A stretch of DNA of 64,000 nucleotides, taken from Nemertoderma westbladi (taxonomy: Eukaryota > Xenacoelomorpha > Nemertodermatida > Nemertodermatidae). This document shows, piece by piece, positions 31,201 to 39,797 of the stretch; positions within the stretch are counted from its first letter, which is position 1; each line of letters begins with the position of its first letter. The notes beneath the pieces were generated by a model. That model worked only from the letters and a program-made list of their open reading frames with translations. It was not told the origin of the DNA and searched no databases. Both the position numbers and the translations under genes were made by a program. The stretch is from assembly GCA_032718475.1 (NCBI GenBank), contig JAUCBJ010000865.1, positions 29,337 to 93,336 of the forward strand. Reading direction: 5' to 3'.

Positions 31201-31951
31201 ACTTATCGAGGTTGTCGATATTTTGCCCCACGACAGCGGATTCCGAGTGGTGCGAGAGTATCTGTTACAGATTCACCCAGATAACAAAAACACGTGGAAT
31301 TTTCAGAAAGTCGTTAATCGGATTACGTATGGTGAATTCGATCGTTTCCGAACTGAAAAGCGGAACAAGGGAGCTTGGTTAACCGTCGCATGGGCGTACC
31401 GGGCCGCGTTTTACCACAAACGTATACGAGCGAGCGTATTCGAGGAAGAAGAGGTCCTAGAGGCGACGAATATACCAGCCACTCCGGTTGCGCCGTCTGC
31501 ACGTCACCCTCGGGAGGACGGGCAGGGTAGGATCATACGGGTCCAGAAAGTGGGCCAACAATTGAAGAAAATTATTAATGTAGAAGAACGCAAGGGAGTT
31601 GAGCCGACTATTCGAGTTACTCGGGATACGGTATCACTTCCAAGAGAACCGGTAGGAGGATCGGGACATACACCAGCTGATCAACAGGGGGCGCAAGCTA
31701 CTCTTGGGTCTGCGTCGTCCGCTTCTCACGCGTTCCCAGACGTTCTACCAACTGTAGTGACGACTGATCGGTCACGAGGAATTGGTCGAGGTTTTGGGAT
31801 GCCAAATAGACGAATTTGCGAGGAAATAGTTGCACCGTCTCTCAACGTCCCAAGTAAACCAGTGACTCGCCCCATTAGTCCCATATCGCGAGCAAAGTCA
31901 CCTGTGCGCAGTTTTCGAGGACGCGGCAGGGCTCGATCAACTAAGCGATAA
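28226..31951 (+). CDS. Element 1 ORF3: exonuclease-like and triple zinc-knuckle protein (1241 aa)
   Basis: A third protein of the retrotransposon. It is not an envelope: I see no signal peptide and no membrane segment. Residues ~465-690 read as a DEDDy-type 3'-5' exonuclease (RNase D/WRN/EXD-like). Exo I is FYDNEGG with D471 and E473, followed by a strand TIQIRAADGVLHVF. Exo II is VVKVGSGVREDLISDF with D561. Then comes YVDTRPLILW. Exo III is YYLAIESS with Y666 and E670, where the family usually has Asp. Three zinc knuckles follow near 865-925: CSKCGVAGHHMAKC, CGWCGDQGSHTFYTC (CX2CX5HX4C) and CTYCNIKGHRASEC. An upstream CGSC...C cluster near 152-178 may bind metal too. The C-terminus is basic (RGRGRARSTKR). 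The role is unknown; possibilities are processing of the element's own RNA or DNA ends, or interference with host small RNAs. The ORF call is secure; the exonuclease assignment rests on motifs read by eye. Confidence 0.85.
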   Translation: MEKGIQGEPRWGYDIQEEAAAPFERFGAKDYTIFGIKELSESTAKLARTKYDSNVLKRRQNALNERIESLRQTFNELYPYDALCDTGDISEDPDTEISRLYHTMQYLKAHEPMPAVRDEFDGMHLYRRTRGDDRETKEAFSVYKLYYQCGSCMREQRNAIPMRLNKENPEPILARCSNHQQLRYQEGGYPLSNPYHSFAMTGPKAGETVIYPPKVVEPDVFELTLDEANQSTREKKEALSLYRAYKAFEKGEMEEWGGRLASLPCHWTSHDQTSAKEMTPEVFESINFAQNVIQRLQIASPERPREMQPYSTSATKPLSTTLNFPISIPVRQDTTYEIPIVDHPEIISNLEFLPAVVFSDMSKIYDLRRHITQKVVNNVPPHIQDFKELDRAGADIAPSNLKGYLTKTIRLWIGIGTFESDTDIAADWRGKVIRFDEDKDIEKIWQPSEELLDEWTRTFRSFQENGYMFYDNEGGSHQQSLTSKTIQIRAADGVLHVFSRQRSDKRMPIPPANTKRHHLITDIVKKMDQACNIDARMLPKMVRNMILDKTVVKVGSGVREDLISDFAGMTDSDDRLPTPYVDTRPLILWSIEQGYFREYNTQKTGTGYISYLLFNWDYKEGKRNKYIETYGEGDTPDMSEFESQLKWRGCVYWAITSPPRAVLQYYLAIESSVNVCLIADIVSRTLKRHPLCLGEDHTFYMEGRIRTDVFRRFLEPFYNSDAQCNAFTRAGFSIFRDVYLRCAGSLIERPSMFTLLPYEGERIVEITDESRQTRAPIGHLGDDFNVTTTIADDPLEELLEIERNLPKKSQTEIRQLEATDAIVCIQPSETYQPIDPDDYDYSMGGSARPIGDLIYERVWYPANTMCSKCGVAGHHMAKCSGKHITTTQLICGWCGDQGSHTFYTCWRFMAQCTYCNIKGHRASECQLRDIPYEHESVKLVRKLFDEWEDLADEHVSAQRRRFPMRAHLGFWAVNPQTMMSEGYISAMPQYDELIEVVDILPHDSGFRVVREYLLQIHPDNKNTWNFQKVVNRITYGEFDRFRTEKRNKGAWLTVAWAYRAAFYHKRIRASVFEEEEVLEATNIPATPVAPSARHPREDGQGRIIRVQKVGQQLKKIINVEERKGVEPTIRVTRDTVSLPREPVGGSGHTPADQQGAQATLGSASSASHAFPDVLPTVVTTDRSRGIGRGFGMPNRRICEEIVAPSLNVPSKPVTRPISPISRAKSPVRSFRGRGRARSTKR

Positions 31952-32857
31952 AAGGGAGGGCAAGGGTGGACGGAAGACTCGTGAGCCTTTCTTATGATTT
32001 GTGATTTATTTGAATTATATGTTTTATATTTAGAAAGTTTTGTATTCTGAAAGGGACTCATATTTAGTAAAAACTTATATTTTATATTTGTGCTTATTCC
32101 AAACTTATGCAATTTGTATTGTTCCGAATTTATGAAATTTAGAAAGTTTAGAAGGAACTTATATTTGAAAGATTTATGTTTCATATTTGAGATGCAAAGG
32201 TTTATATTATTCTAAACTTATGCAGTTTATATCTATATTTAGTAAGACTACCCAAAAGAGAGTTTATATTTGTAAGAATTTATATTTATATTTGTAATTA
32301 TTCCGAACTTATACAATTTATATTATTCCAAACTTATGCAATTTGTATTGTTCCGAATATTATGCAATTTATATTTTATAAGTAGTATTTGTACCTAAAG
32401 AGAAAGTTTTATAGACAGAAAATTTTGTGCTCAGAAAGACTCATATTTGTAATTATTCCAAACTTATGCAATCTACATTTAGGTACGAAAGTATTTGTAA
32501 TTACTTGAATTTATGCAATATTTGGGATGCAATAGTAGATGGAAGACTCGCGAGCCTTTCTTATTGTTTTCATTTATTTGTATTTGTAATTGTTTGAATT
32601 TATGCAATATTTGAGATTCAATAGATTTATATTGGTGAATTTAATTTAGATTTATATTGTACTTACTTAGTAAAACCTTAAATACGTAAAGTTTGAATTT
32701 GTAATTATTTTTGTATCGAATCATTACGTAGAAAGGAAGTATTGTTTGAAACTTAATTGTAAATATGTAAGTACGCCCTAAGTATTCTATAGTTTGATTG
32801 ATTATTGGTGAAAACCGTATATTTTATGCACGATAATATCCTGTTTTCATGGAGCGG
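31952..32857 (+). repeat. Element 1 AT-rich 3' spacer with degenerate repeats
   Basis: About 900 bp after ORF3. A motif close to ATTCCAAACTTATGCAATTT recurs at least six times (for example 32096, 32208, 32298, 32325, 32454), mixed with TTTATATTTGTAA words. Two copies of the dispersed dyad motif flank this zone at 31972-31991 and 32541-32560. No coding signal. A polypurine tract directly before the 3' LTR is weak (CATGGAGCGG). Confidence 0.7.
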
Positions 32858-34783
32858 TATAGAATTATATTCCCTAAATGCCGTGGATTTTCAAAATTTT
32901 ATTTTATTCGAATTAACTTTGTAAAGATTGCTTTGAGTTCTCATTAGTATTGGTTCTATCTATTGTGTATCTATCGGTCAAGTGGTTCAGTAGCTCAGTT
33001 GGTAGAGCGTTGGAAATTATATGTGTAGTAGGTATCGAGTTCGAATCCTAGTAAGTGCGAATTATTTTTTGTGCAGAATTTCAACTCATTTAAATTAACC
33101 GCTACAAATTAATTGCATTTGTCTGTACCAATAAGGCTGTAGTTATTTGATTGTAACCAATGTCGTGCAAGTTATATATTAGCTGGACCAATAAGCTATC
33201 TTTAAAACCTTGTTAGAACCCATAGAACAATCGAGAATTTTCTCGATTGATTGCGGCACAAATTTGCTATATAAAGGTGCGATTTGTTCATTAGTTATCA
33301 AAACTTATTCACATCTTATATCTCAATCTTTCACAGATTATCTTATCAATATTCTGTCGTGCTTAGTTTATTCTCAGATTACATTGTATTATAATTGTGT
33401 CTTCTGTAATAAAGTCAGAATATTCTCTCAGCTTTTCTGTTTTACTATGAATTCACTACGGTGAACAAACTCAGGGACAGGATGGCCGGCTAAAGATCGG
33501 GCCGCAGCAATGAACGGGAACATCACGGGAATGTAGACGAGAGACAACCCGCAATACCATTTAGAGTTATTCGCCCATCGCCTGAAAGGTTAGACAGCGT
33601 TCGATCCTTGCTACCTAAGTATAAGACCAAAAGATCAAAAGGTAGACGTAGTGACACGCTGCAAGCCTAAAATTACATCATAGGGACTGTACTGTCTTGA
33701 TTCAGGAAAACCCACAGTAGACCTTCACATTCCTACGGGGGAGGGAGAGAGAGCAGATACTAGTACGCAGATAGGACGTAGGCACACCGGTACAAGGCAT
33801 ACACATTGGTTAGGGTGCAGCAAACTGTACGCTTAACTCTTGCTAAGTACAGGTGCGTGTGCGACTATTTGCAGTACGACAGTGTCCATTGCATCAGAAC
33901 TTGTAGGCTAAGGGGGTTGCTGTGTTTTCACCTGAATTGGGATTGTGCCGTTCAGGCGGTAGGGCAGTTTACGCTAGGCGCAAATAAATTGAGGCTATCA
34001 GGGATATACTAACATCTACCGTGTCCCCGCCAACGCCCTGATAGGAAGTTACCTGGACTACCTGGGTGACTAAAATTCTAGATAGGAGCCAGGATAGCTA
34101 TTAGTACCCGTACGCCTACAGTAGTAAACTAACACATCTCTTCTTAGTATCAGGGACCTGGTACCTAAAATTGCCGAATTCTGGGCGTAGTATTAACCTT
34201 ATGCCTGAATTTGAGTCCTGGAAATACGCAAGAGGGGAAGGAACCTTATCATTCGTAAGTATTGGACCTACAAGTTACAAAATTAGAATATTCGTAAAAT
34301 GCACACCGTATCCAGTAATTATATATGTGAAGGAGCAAAACTGTTTTGACCGTTCAGAATTAACACACGCGCGTTAGAAATTATTTACACCTCGAAATAT
34401 ATAAAATTAACTTTGTCCGTACTGTGCTTTGCCCGCTAGTTAGACATCTCCAAATCTGCTCTATACCTAGCTAGCGTCCCTTTGCCCAACCATATAAATC
34501 ACACCGCGGCAAAGTATACGAGCCCCTTAGTCCGTCAGTGAGTCAGCCTGATTTTAGGATTCGCTGCGCGGGATTTTGTTTCATCGAAGTTTGTCTGCTC
34601 GTAGACTGTTTTCTGCCTCACCGGTTATAAGAGATCGATACTGCAATATATTCGCTTACTTAGAGTTTACTGTTTTGGTGAGAAGGTCGGATTTATGATT
34701 TGATTTACAAATTTTACAGTAAGATATTGCAGGTATTGTTACCGTCTCTTCCAATAGTAGGAATAGGCGTATCTCTTCAATTA
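32858..34783 (+). repeat. 3' LTR of element 1
   Basis: Same length as the 5' LTR at a constant offset of 18,044 bp, with two visible substitutions. It repeats the tRNA-like unit (32982-33070), TATA box (33268-33277) and AATAAA (33408-33413). It is followed by GTTAG (34784-34788). Confidence 0.93.
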
Positions 34784-35443
34784 GTTAGGATGTTGTAAAT
34801 CATTTTAATTTTCAAAAACGTCATTGGGATGGCTTTAATTATGGTAAACTTGTGAAAGTTCATAAAAATTAAAACATCGTGCCATGATCGTTCATATTTT
34901 AGGTACTGACTGTATTGTTGATATAAATAAATGGACGTAAAACTGAATGAAAAGTGAACGATCATTATTGAATGTGTTGGTTCATATTTAATTACGTTCA
35001 ACTAGTGATTAAAATTATTACATTATTTTAAAATTTCAAATTGGCTAATTGGGGTATTTCACTGGTAATGTCGGCATGTTGTACCTACTGTAATCTAAAC
35101 ATTGTCTCATACTGTAGATTATTACATCATGGGTGAAAACTGAATAAGTAACCATATGTCAATGTTCAATATCTTTGGCGAATGTCTTCAGCTTCCTGGG
35201 ATGTTTGTACATATGTTATGGAGGAATAATGTACACATGGCCTCATCCATCCAGAAAGGGGGGGGGGGGGGGGGGGGGTGGAGTGGTTGCTGACGGCAAC
35301 CAAAATTCATATTTAGTCCTATCCATAATAATTTAACAATGAGACGAGATATTAATTCGCCGAGATGGGATTTGTGTAAGTACAACCCCCCCCCCCCCCC
35401 CCCCCACCCCCCCCCCCTCCCCCCCACGTCTCCACCCACCATT

Positions 35444-35773
35444 CCTTAGTCGCTAGAACACCGCTATTTACTTCTATATTTAGCGACTAAATTTGTGCTA
35501 AAATCCTGCTACTCTCAGCTAGTTTTAGCTCCTCTATACGCTAAAGTGGCGCTAAAACCCCGTGATTTATTAGGTCAATTTATTCATACTCTAAAGTGAC
35601 GCTAAATCAAGGATGTTTTCCAGATATTTAGTGGATATTTTCTCCAGAGAATTGCCGGATACTATTATCCAGCTATTAGCTGGAAATTAAAATGCTAAAA
35701 ACCAAGCTAGCGGGGTTTAGCGGGGTTTAGCTGGATATTATCCGGATATTAGCCGGATGTGTCTTTGCTGGGT
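35444..35773. repeat. Second copy of the CCCAGCAAA repeat family, inverted
   Basis: Rich in TAGCGGGGTTTAGC, ATTATCCGGATATTAGCC and related words. It ends TTTGCTGGG, the reverse complement of the start of the copy at 13633. The body is diverged, so the family relation rests on the terminus and vocabulary. Confidence 0.5.
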
Positions 35774-35898
35774 GTCTGTTGAAACAATAAATCTCATCTT
35801 CGATGATAGATGATTTTGATTTATACCCATAGATAACGACGTATAATGCTTTTATTAATTCCTATTTTATTTCACTTCACATCCACTCTGGTCCTTTT

Positions 35899-35984
35899 AA
35901 TACGCATACATTTCATCTAAATTTAAATTTAATACGCATATATTTCATCTAAATTTAAATTTAATACGCATACATTTTATCTCA
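35899..35984 (+). repeat. 32-bp tandem repeat, three units
   Basis: Units start AATACGCATA at 35899, 35931 and 35963, each followed by CATTTCATCTAAATTTAAAT or a close variant. Confidence 0.85.
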
Positions 35985-36490
35985 TTCCATATGACATCCA
36001 GTCTCATAATTATTAGCAATGCTCCTTCCTTTAATGGAATATTTCTAATCTATTATATTTTTAAGACCAACATTAAAATACAGTAATAATTTTAATTCAG
36101 TGTATTTTAATGTACTTTATTTATTGACTTACATTTTAAAATACGTATGTTTTTTTTATGGGGGGAAACCCCATCATCATAATACTAAGGTTAATTTGTC
36201 AGCATATGTTATCTTTGTTTTAAGTTACAGTATGGTGTAAATTTATATTAATAAATAATAATAATAATATTATTACATTAGTTATTATTTATAAATATAA
36301 TGTAGAACTTCGATCTTGACGACTTTCAAACAAGTGTTGGAGCAGTTCCTACTGACAACTCCTCTTTTAACGAACGTAACAACTACAAAACAAATATATT
36401 GAATAATTTATTATTAATAGCTTATTTAAGGGAGTAAAGTGAATCTTTGGGCCAAAACGTACGACAAGCAAATCTTGTATTTCATTCATT

Positions 36491-36534
36491 GGACCGAAAC
36501 GTCCTAGGCCAAAACGTCTTAGACCGAAACGTCT
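36491..36534 (-). repeat. Inverted cluster of the ACGTTTCGG motif
   Basis: Three units of CCGAAACGTCYTAG type, reverse complements of the array at 10229-10314. The 15-bp period is the same and the cluster is likewise followed by GTTACCGAATA. Confidence 0.8.
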
Positions 36535-36830
36535 GTTACCGAATACGGCCTACAGTAATACCTAATTTAATTGAATTTATATTATTCGGAAACATCACAG
36601 TCATACAGTCATAGCAGCGAATTGAAATAAAATAACACGACACATAGCAGCATAGGCAGATAGGCCTAACAAATAACAAATGACGAGTAAATACATAACG
36701 GCTTATGCTATGGCTTACTCCATCCTGCTGTCCTGCCATCTAACATTGTTGAGTAAGTCAGTAAGTGATTAGGGCCTAACATTGTTTCGTAATCCTTTAT
36801 TTATTATAGGCCTATTACATACATGACATA

Positions 36831-37002
36831 CTGTTGTAAAATAGGAATTGGTATTCTTTACTTGACATTAAATCAGTTAAAACAAGCACTACGGATAGCA
36901 TTAAAATATAACATATTATGTAGTGTAAGGAAAAGGTAAAGGCAACAAACCAATGTACAGTATATACTGTACATTGGTTTGTTGCCTTTACCTTTTCCTT
37001 AC
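36831..37002. mobile_element. Palindromic MITE, left arm and centre (split by element 2)
   Basis: Positions 36925-37002 form a perfect 78-bp palindrome centred on GTACAGTATATACTGTAC. Left of it the sequence is the reverse complement, with few mismatches, of the sequence right of element 2 (49932-50022). The original insertion was therefore a ~263-bp foldback element whose right arm was split by element 2. The outer ends CTGTTGTAAAATAGG and CCTATTTTACTACAG are flanked by TA, suggesting a Tc1/mariner-type MITE. Confidence 0.8.
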
Positions 37003-38165
37003 TGTTCGCGCTTTTAGACCTTTATAGCAGTTTAACCTGCCAATTTTAGGTGTCTTTTTGTATATCAATTATTTAATGTACTGAAGGTACATCAGCCGAA
37101 GCCAGCCTGTGCGCGACCATTCACCCACAGTTAAGGGAGACTGGATTCGGATGCTTTGATAGTGATTGCAGTGTAGACCTACTGTATTATTCGATTGATC
37201 GTTAATATATAATCTCTGACAATATATTTACTTTCGGGGAAATATTAACAGTTCCTTTAGGACGTGGCGCTTTAAGTATAAAACAGAGTTATGACTTATA
37301 CTAATCACAACTGGATGGCTACTGAGTTTCGTAAAAAGCGCATTCTTTAGGAGATGCTTTATTAACCTTCACACTACTTCACACGACTTCACACTACTTC
37401 ACACTACTGCGCACTGATCTGCCGACCGTCACTGAATTTGATCATATATAAGGAGGATCGCAACTGACACATGTAGGGATTATGAAATAGCATTCAATTC
37501 ACACAAAAACCACTATAATGTAAGTCGCAGTTGCTACCGGTAAACCTGTTCCTCTAACCTTTAGTAATCAAAGAGATTGAGGGTTTTATGATTATTCATC
37601 GGTATTCTCCAAATATATCAGCAATATATACCAACATAACACCAATTAATAACAGAATCAAATAATGCGGTGAACAGTCAGTATGTGTAGTTGAATCGCG
37701 TTGCGTAGTGCCGCGGTGTGGCGGTGTGCTGCATTAATAGTTTTACGTTCTTTTAATCAAAGCCATCTGATGTTTCTGATGTTTAGGTCAAAGTCTGAAA
37801 CTTCCACAGAAGTACAGAAGAATCCTAAGCCGGTGTTCTGGGCTTAGAAAAGATACACACTGACTGAATTGCGTGGGTTTCTGTAGGCACTGTCCAACAC
37901 AAAGTGAAAATCGCTCTGATTGGCTGAGCCGAACAAAGAACAAAGAGAGATTCAGGTTCCGCGTTGGCAGTAAATCAGCTGACAGATTGCGTCATCTGAG
38001 TCATCTTTTAGAGTATTAAGCGAATTGCGGAGAAAATGGCTTGTTATGTCCGCTAAAGCACGCATGCAGACATAGCGGGTAAAAATGGCTTGTTATGTCC
38101 GCTAAAAGCACCTACACAGTATATTGCGGAGAAAATGACTTGTTATATCCGCAAAAGCTTTTACA
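37003..38165 (-). repeat. 3' LTR of element 2 (LTR A)
   Basis: Plus-strand ends TGTTCGCGC and AGCTTTTACA, i.e. TG...CA. On the element strand the start (38165 side) holds three ~50-bp tandem units containing TTAGCGGACATAACAAGCC (plus-strand 38024-38165), likely U3 enhancer repeats. They are followed by a CCAATCAGAGCG (CCAAT) box, plus-strand about 37914-37925. A TATATA word lies near 37444-37451. Left flank CTTAC. Confidence 0.9.
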
Positions 38166-38243
38166 CCGCTCCCAGAAAATGGGATTTAATTCTATAAAAT
38201 ATAAAAAATCACAGTTTCTAAAATATAAAAATACTCTAAACAG

Positions 38244-39797
38244 TTAGTCCTTCTTACGCGAACGGCGTTTACGCAGTTTTTTGAGGCTAGCAAGAGTCCT
38301 TTTCTCTTTGGGGCGAGCCACTTTACTAGGAGGGCTATAACTCCTGGGTGAAGGGTGCAATACAATTGCATCGGAAGGTTTAGGATGACGGTCGGTGTAT
38401 CCGCCGGTCGAGGTACTCGGTTGATCGGTATCAACCTCAGTGGAACGAGGTCGAACAACCTTCAGAGCGCGTTTCAAGACAGCAGCTCTTACTGGTCCCT
38501 GACGATTCGTCTGCACAAGAGCGGTAGGTGGACCGTGTGTAGTGAGAAATTTCCTCGGTTTGATGGTTCTTTCCGACTCGCGTTCTCGGGCTCTGTCGAA
38601 ATCGATATGCTTCTCCTCGAGCTGATTTTCCTCCGCTTGTCGTTGGAAGCATTCGTCTAAAACTCGTTTAGAGAGTAGGGTCGTCCAAGTTCGATATCTT
38701 CTTAGAGATTCTGGATTTCCCGATCGAACTGAGATAAAGCCAACTCGTTCACCGCTTGGACTTGCTGCTGCAACTCACGTTCCTCCAAACAATCGTAGGT
38801 TCCTTTTCCGATCTTTTGTCGAATAGTGTCTAACGCGTTGCGTACAACTCTCTCCTCCACCTCGGTGACAGGTTGTATCGGGGTTAAACCGGGACGATTA
38901 TACGGGTTGAACGGCGATATTAGGTGTCCGCGTCCCAATCCGGCTAGGTAGGATGGGCGAATATCTAGGGAGCCCACAACCGGAGTGCCACCGACTAATT
39001 GTTCGGGTAACACTAGATCTTTGAACAATGAGTACAGCTCAGGAGGATCCGTCATACTATTAGGATCAAGAGTCTGAGGTTTCACCAGGGAATGAGGAGG
39101 TCTGACCGAGTATTCCGGAACTCTGATCATGGGTTTATTTAAGGATCGTTTGAGTCGAGCGAGCGTAGGTGATACATCGAACAAGTTTCGCTCGAAACTC
39201 CCGTAAATATAGCGAGTAAAACTGTGTTTAGCGCAACGTCTCCGCGGATGTTTATGTCTTTCCGTGTGTTGGTTGGGTCTAGGGCATTCATCGTAATAAT
39301 ACCAAAGACGCACGTCTTGTAGGGGAAACGCTGGTGATCTTTCTCCAGTTTTACAATGTCTCTCTCAAGAATTCCAAATATACGTTGAAGTCACTGCGTT
39401 TATCCGGTTCTTTAACGTCTTCTCTTTCGAGTTGGTTTCGAATAGAATTTTCGTGTTCGATTCTCAGTTTATCGTTCCGACTCCGCTGGGTATGATATTT
39501 AAATAGGATCATTTCCCTTTCGGTGTCTACATCGTCCATATCGTGTAAATCGATAGGATGGCCAGTAGTTAAGAAGTCCATATACGTACCATTACGATGC
39601 GTATAGCGAGCGGTGAATTTTCTATAGTCCAATTCACGCGTGAGTTGTTCCTTTGACATTGGCGGTTCGATATAACGGCCATCGTCCTCCGTAGTGGGTG
39701 GACTAGCGTCGCCGCGTATTAAACTATCAACAAACGCTTGCAATGGTAGGGTATATCGCTCCCTGATACCAAGATCATCTTCTATCAACTCAGTCAT
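38244..39797 (-). pseudogene. Element 2 ORF3, frameshifted, basic C-terminus
   Basis: Third-ORF protein of unknown function after pol, now in three frames: 39797-39351 (starts MTELIEDDLG), about 39350-38702 (an HC...C stretch, then PRPNQHTERHKHPRRR), and about 38710-38244 (an ERTIKPRKF segment, then PSTSTGGYTD, ending KKLRKRRSRKKD). Frame changes near 39351 and 38705 break it. The last ~110 codons are closely similar to the fragment of element 4 at 57683-58341, while the middle parts are hard to align. I see no exonuclease motif and no CX2CX4HX4C knuckle, so it is not a recognisable homologue of element 1 ORF3, although it has the same position and also a basic end. Confidence 0.7.

Larger units (their letters stand above)
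17637..32560 (+). repeat. Dispersed 20-bp dyad motif of element 1, twelve copies
   Basis: Consensus GGAAGACTYGYGAGCCTWYC. Copies: 17637-17656, 19437-19456, 19521-19540, 19605-19624, 19689-19708, 19773-19792, 25497-25516, 27853-27872, 28997-29016, 31972-31991 and 32541-32560, plus one in reverse orientation with two or so mismatches at 23466-23485. Copies lie in ORF1 (read as KTREPT or KTCEPT), in ORF2 and ORF3 in another frame (read as GRLASL), and in three non-coding spacers. The centre CTCGCGAG is a perfect palindrome and the outer parts are nearly symmetrical. I saw none in elements 2-4. Confidence 0.85.
14814..34783 (+). mobile_element. Element 1: complete young BEL/Pao LTR retrotransposon with three ORFs
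   Basis: 19,970 bp, bounded by two 1,926-bp direct LTRs and by GTTAG at 14809-14813 and 34784-34788. By eye the LTRs differ at only two positions (16269/34313 and about 16578/34622), with no indels, so the insertion is very recent. Order: LTR, leader, ORF1 Gag (17549-21490), spacer, ORF2 protease-RT-RNase H-integrase (22428-27569), spacer, ORF3 (28226-31951), AT-rich spacer, LTR. All three ORFs are intact. This domain order, with RNase H before integrase and a DUF1759-type Gag, is that of BEL/Pao. At 20 kb it is roughly two to three times the usual size for the group. No conventional tRNA primer-binding site (TGG...) is visible after the 5' LTR. Confidence 0.95.
34789..36830. other. Gene-free repeat region between element 1 and the palindromic MITE
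   Basis: AT-rich, no gene supported. It contains a G run at about 35258-35278 facing a C run at about 35388-35427, the second copy of the CCCAGCAAA repeat family (about 35444-35773), a 32-bp triplet (35899-35984) and the inverted ACGTTTCGG motif cluster (36491-36534). Confidence 0.6.

Noticed and set aside
28226-31951. ORF3 as an envelope protein
   Set aside because: No signal peptide, membrane anchor or run of sequons; zinc knuckles and a basic tail point to a nucleic-acid-binding protein.
10229-36534. A single 26-kb transposon bounded by the inverted ACGTTTCGG clusters
   Set aside because: Unit number and flanks differ, there is no target duplication, and no matching transposase; the interior is explained by other insertions.
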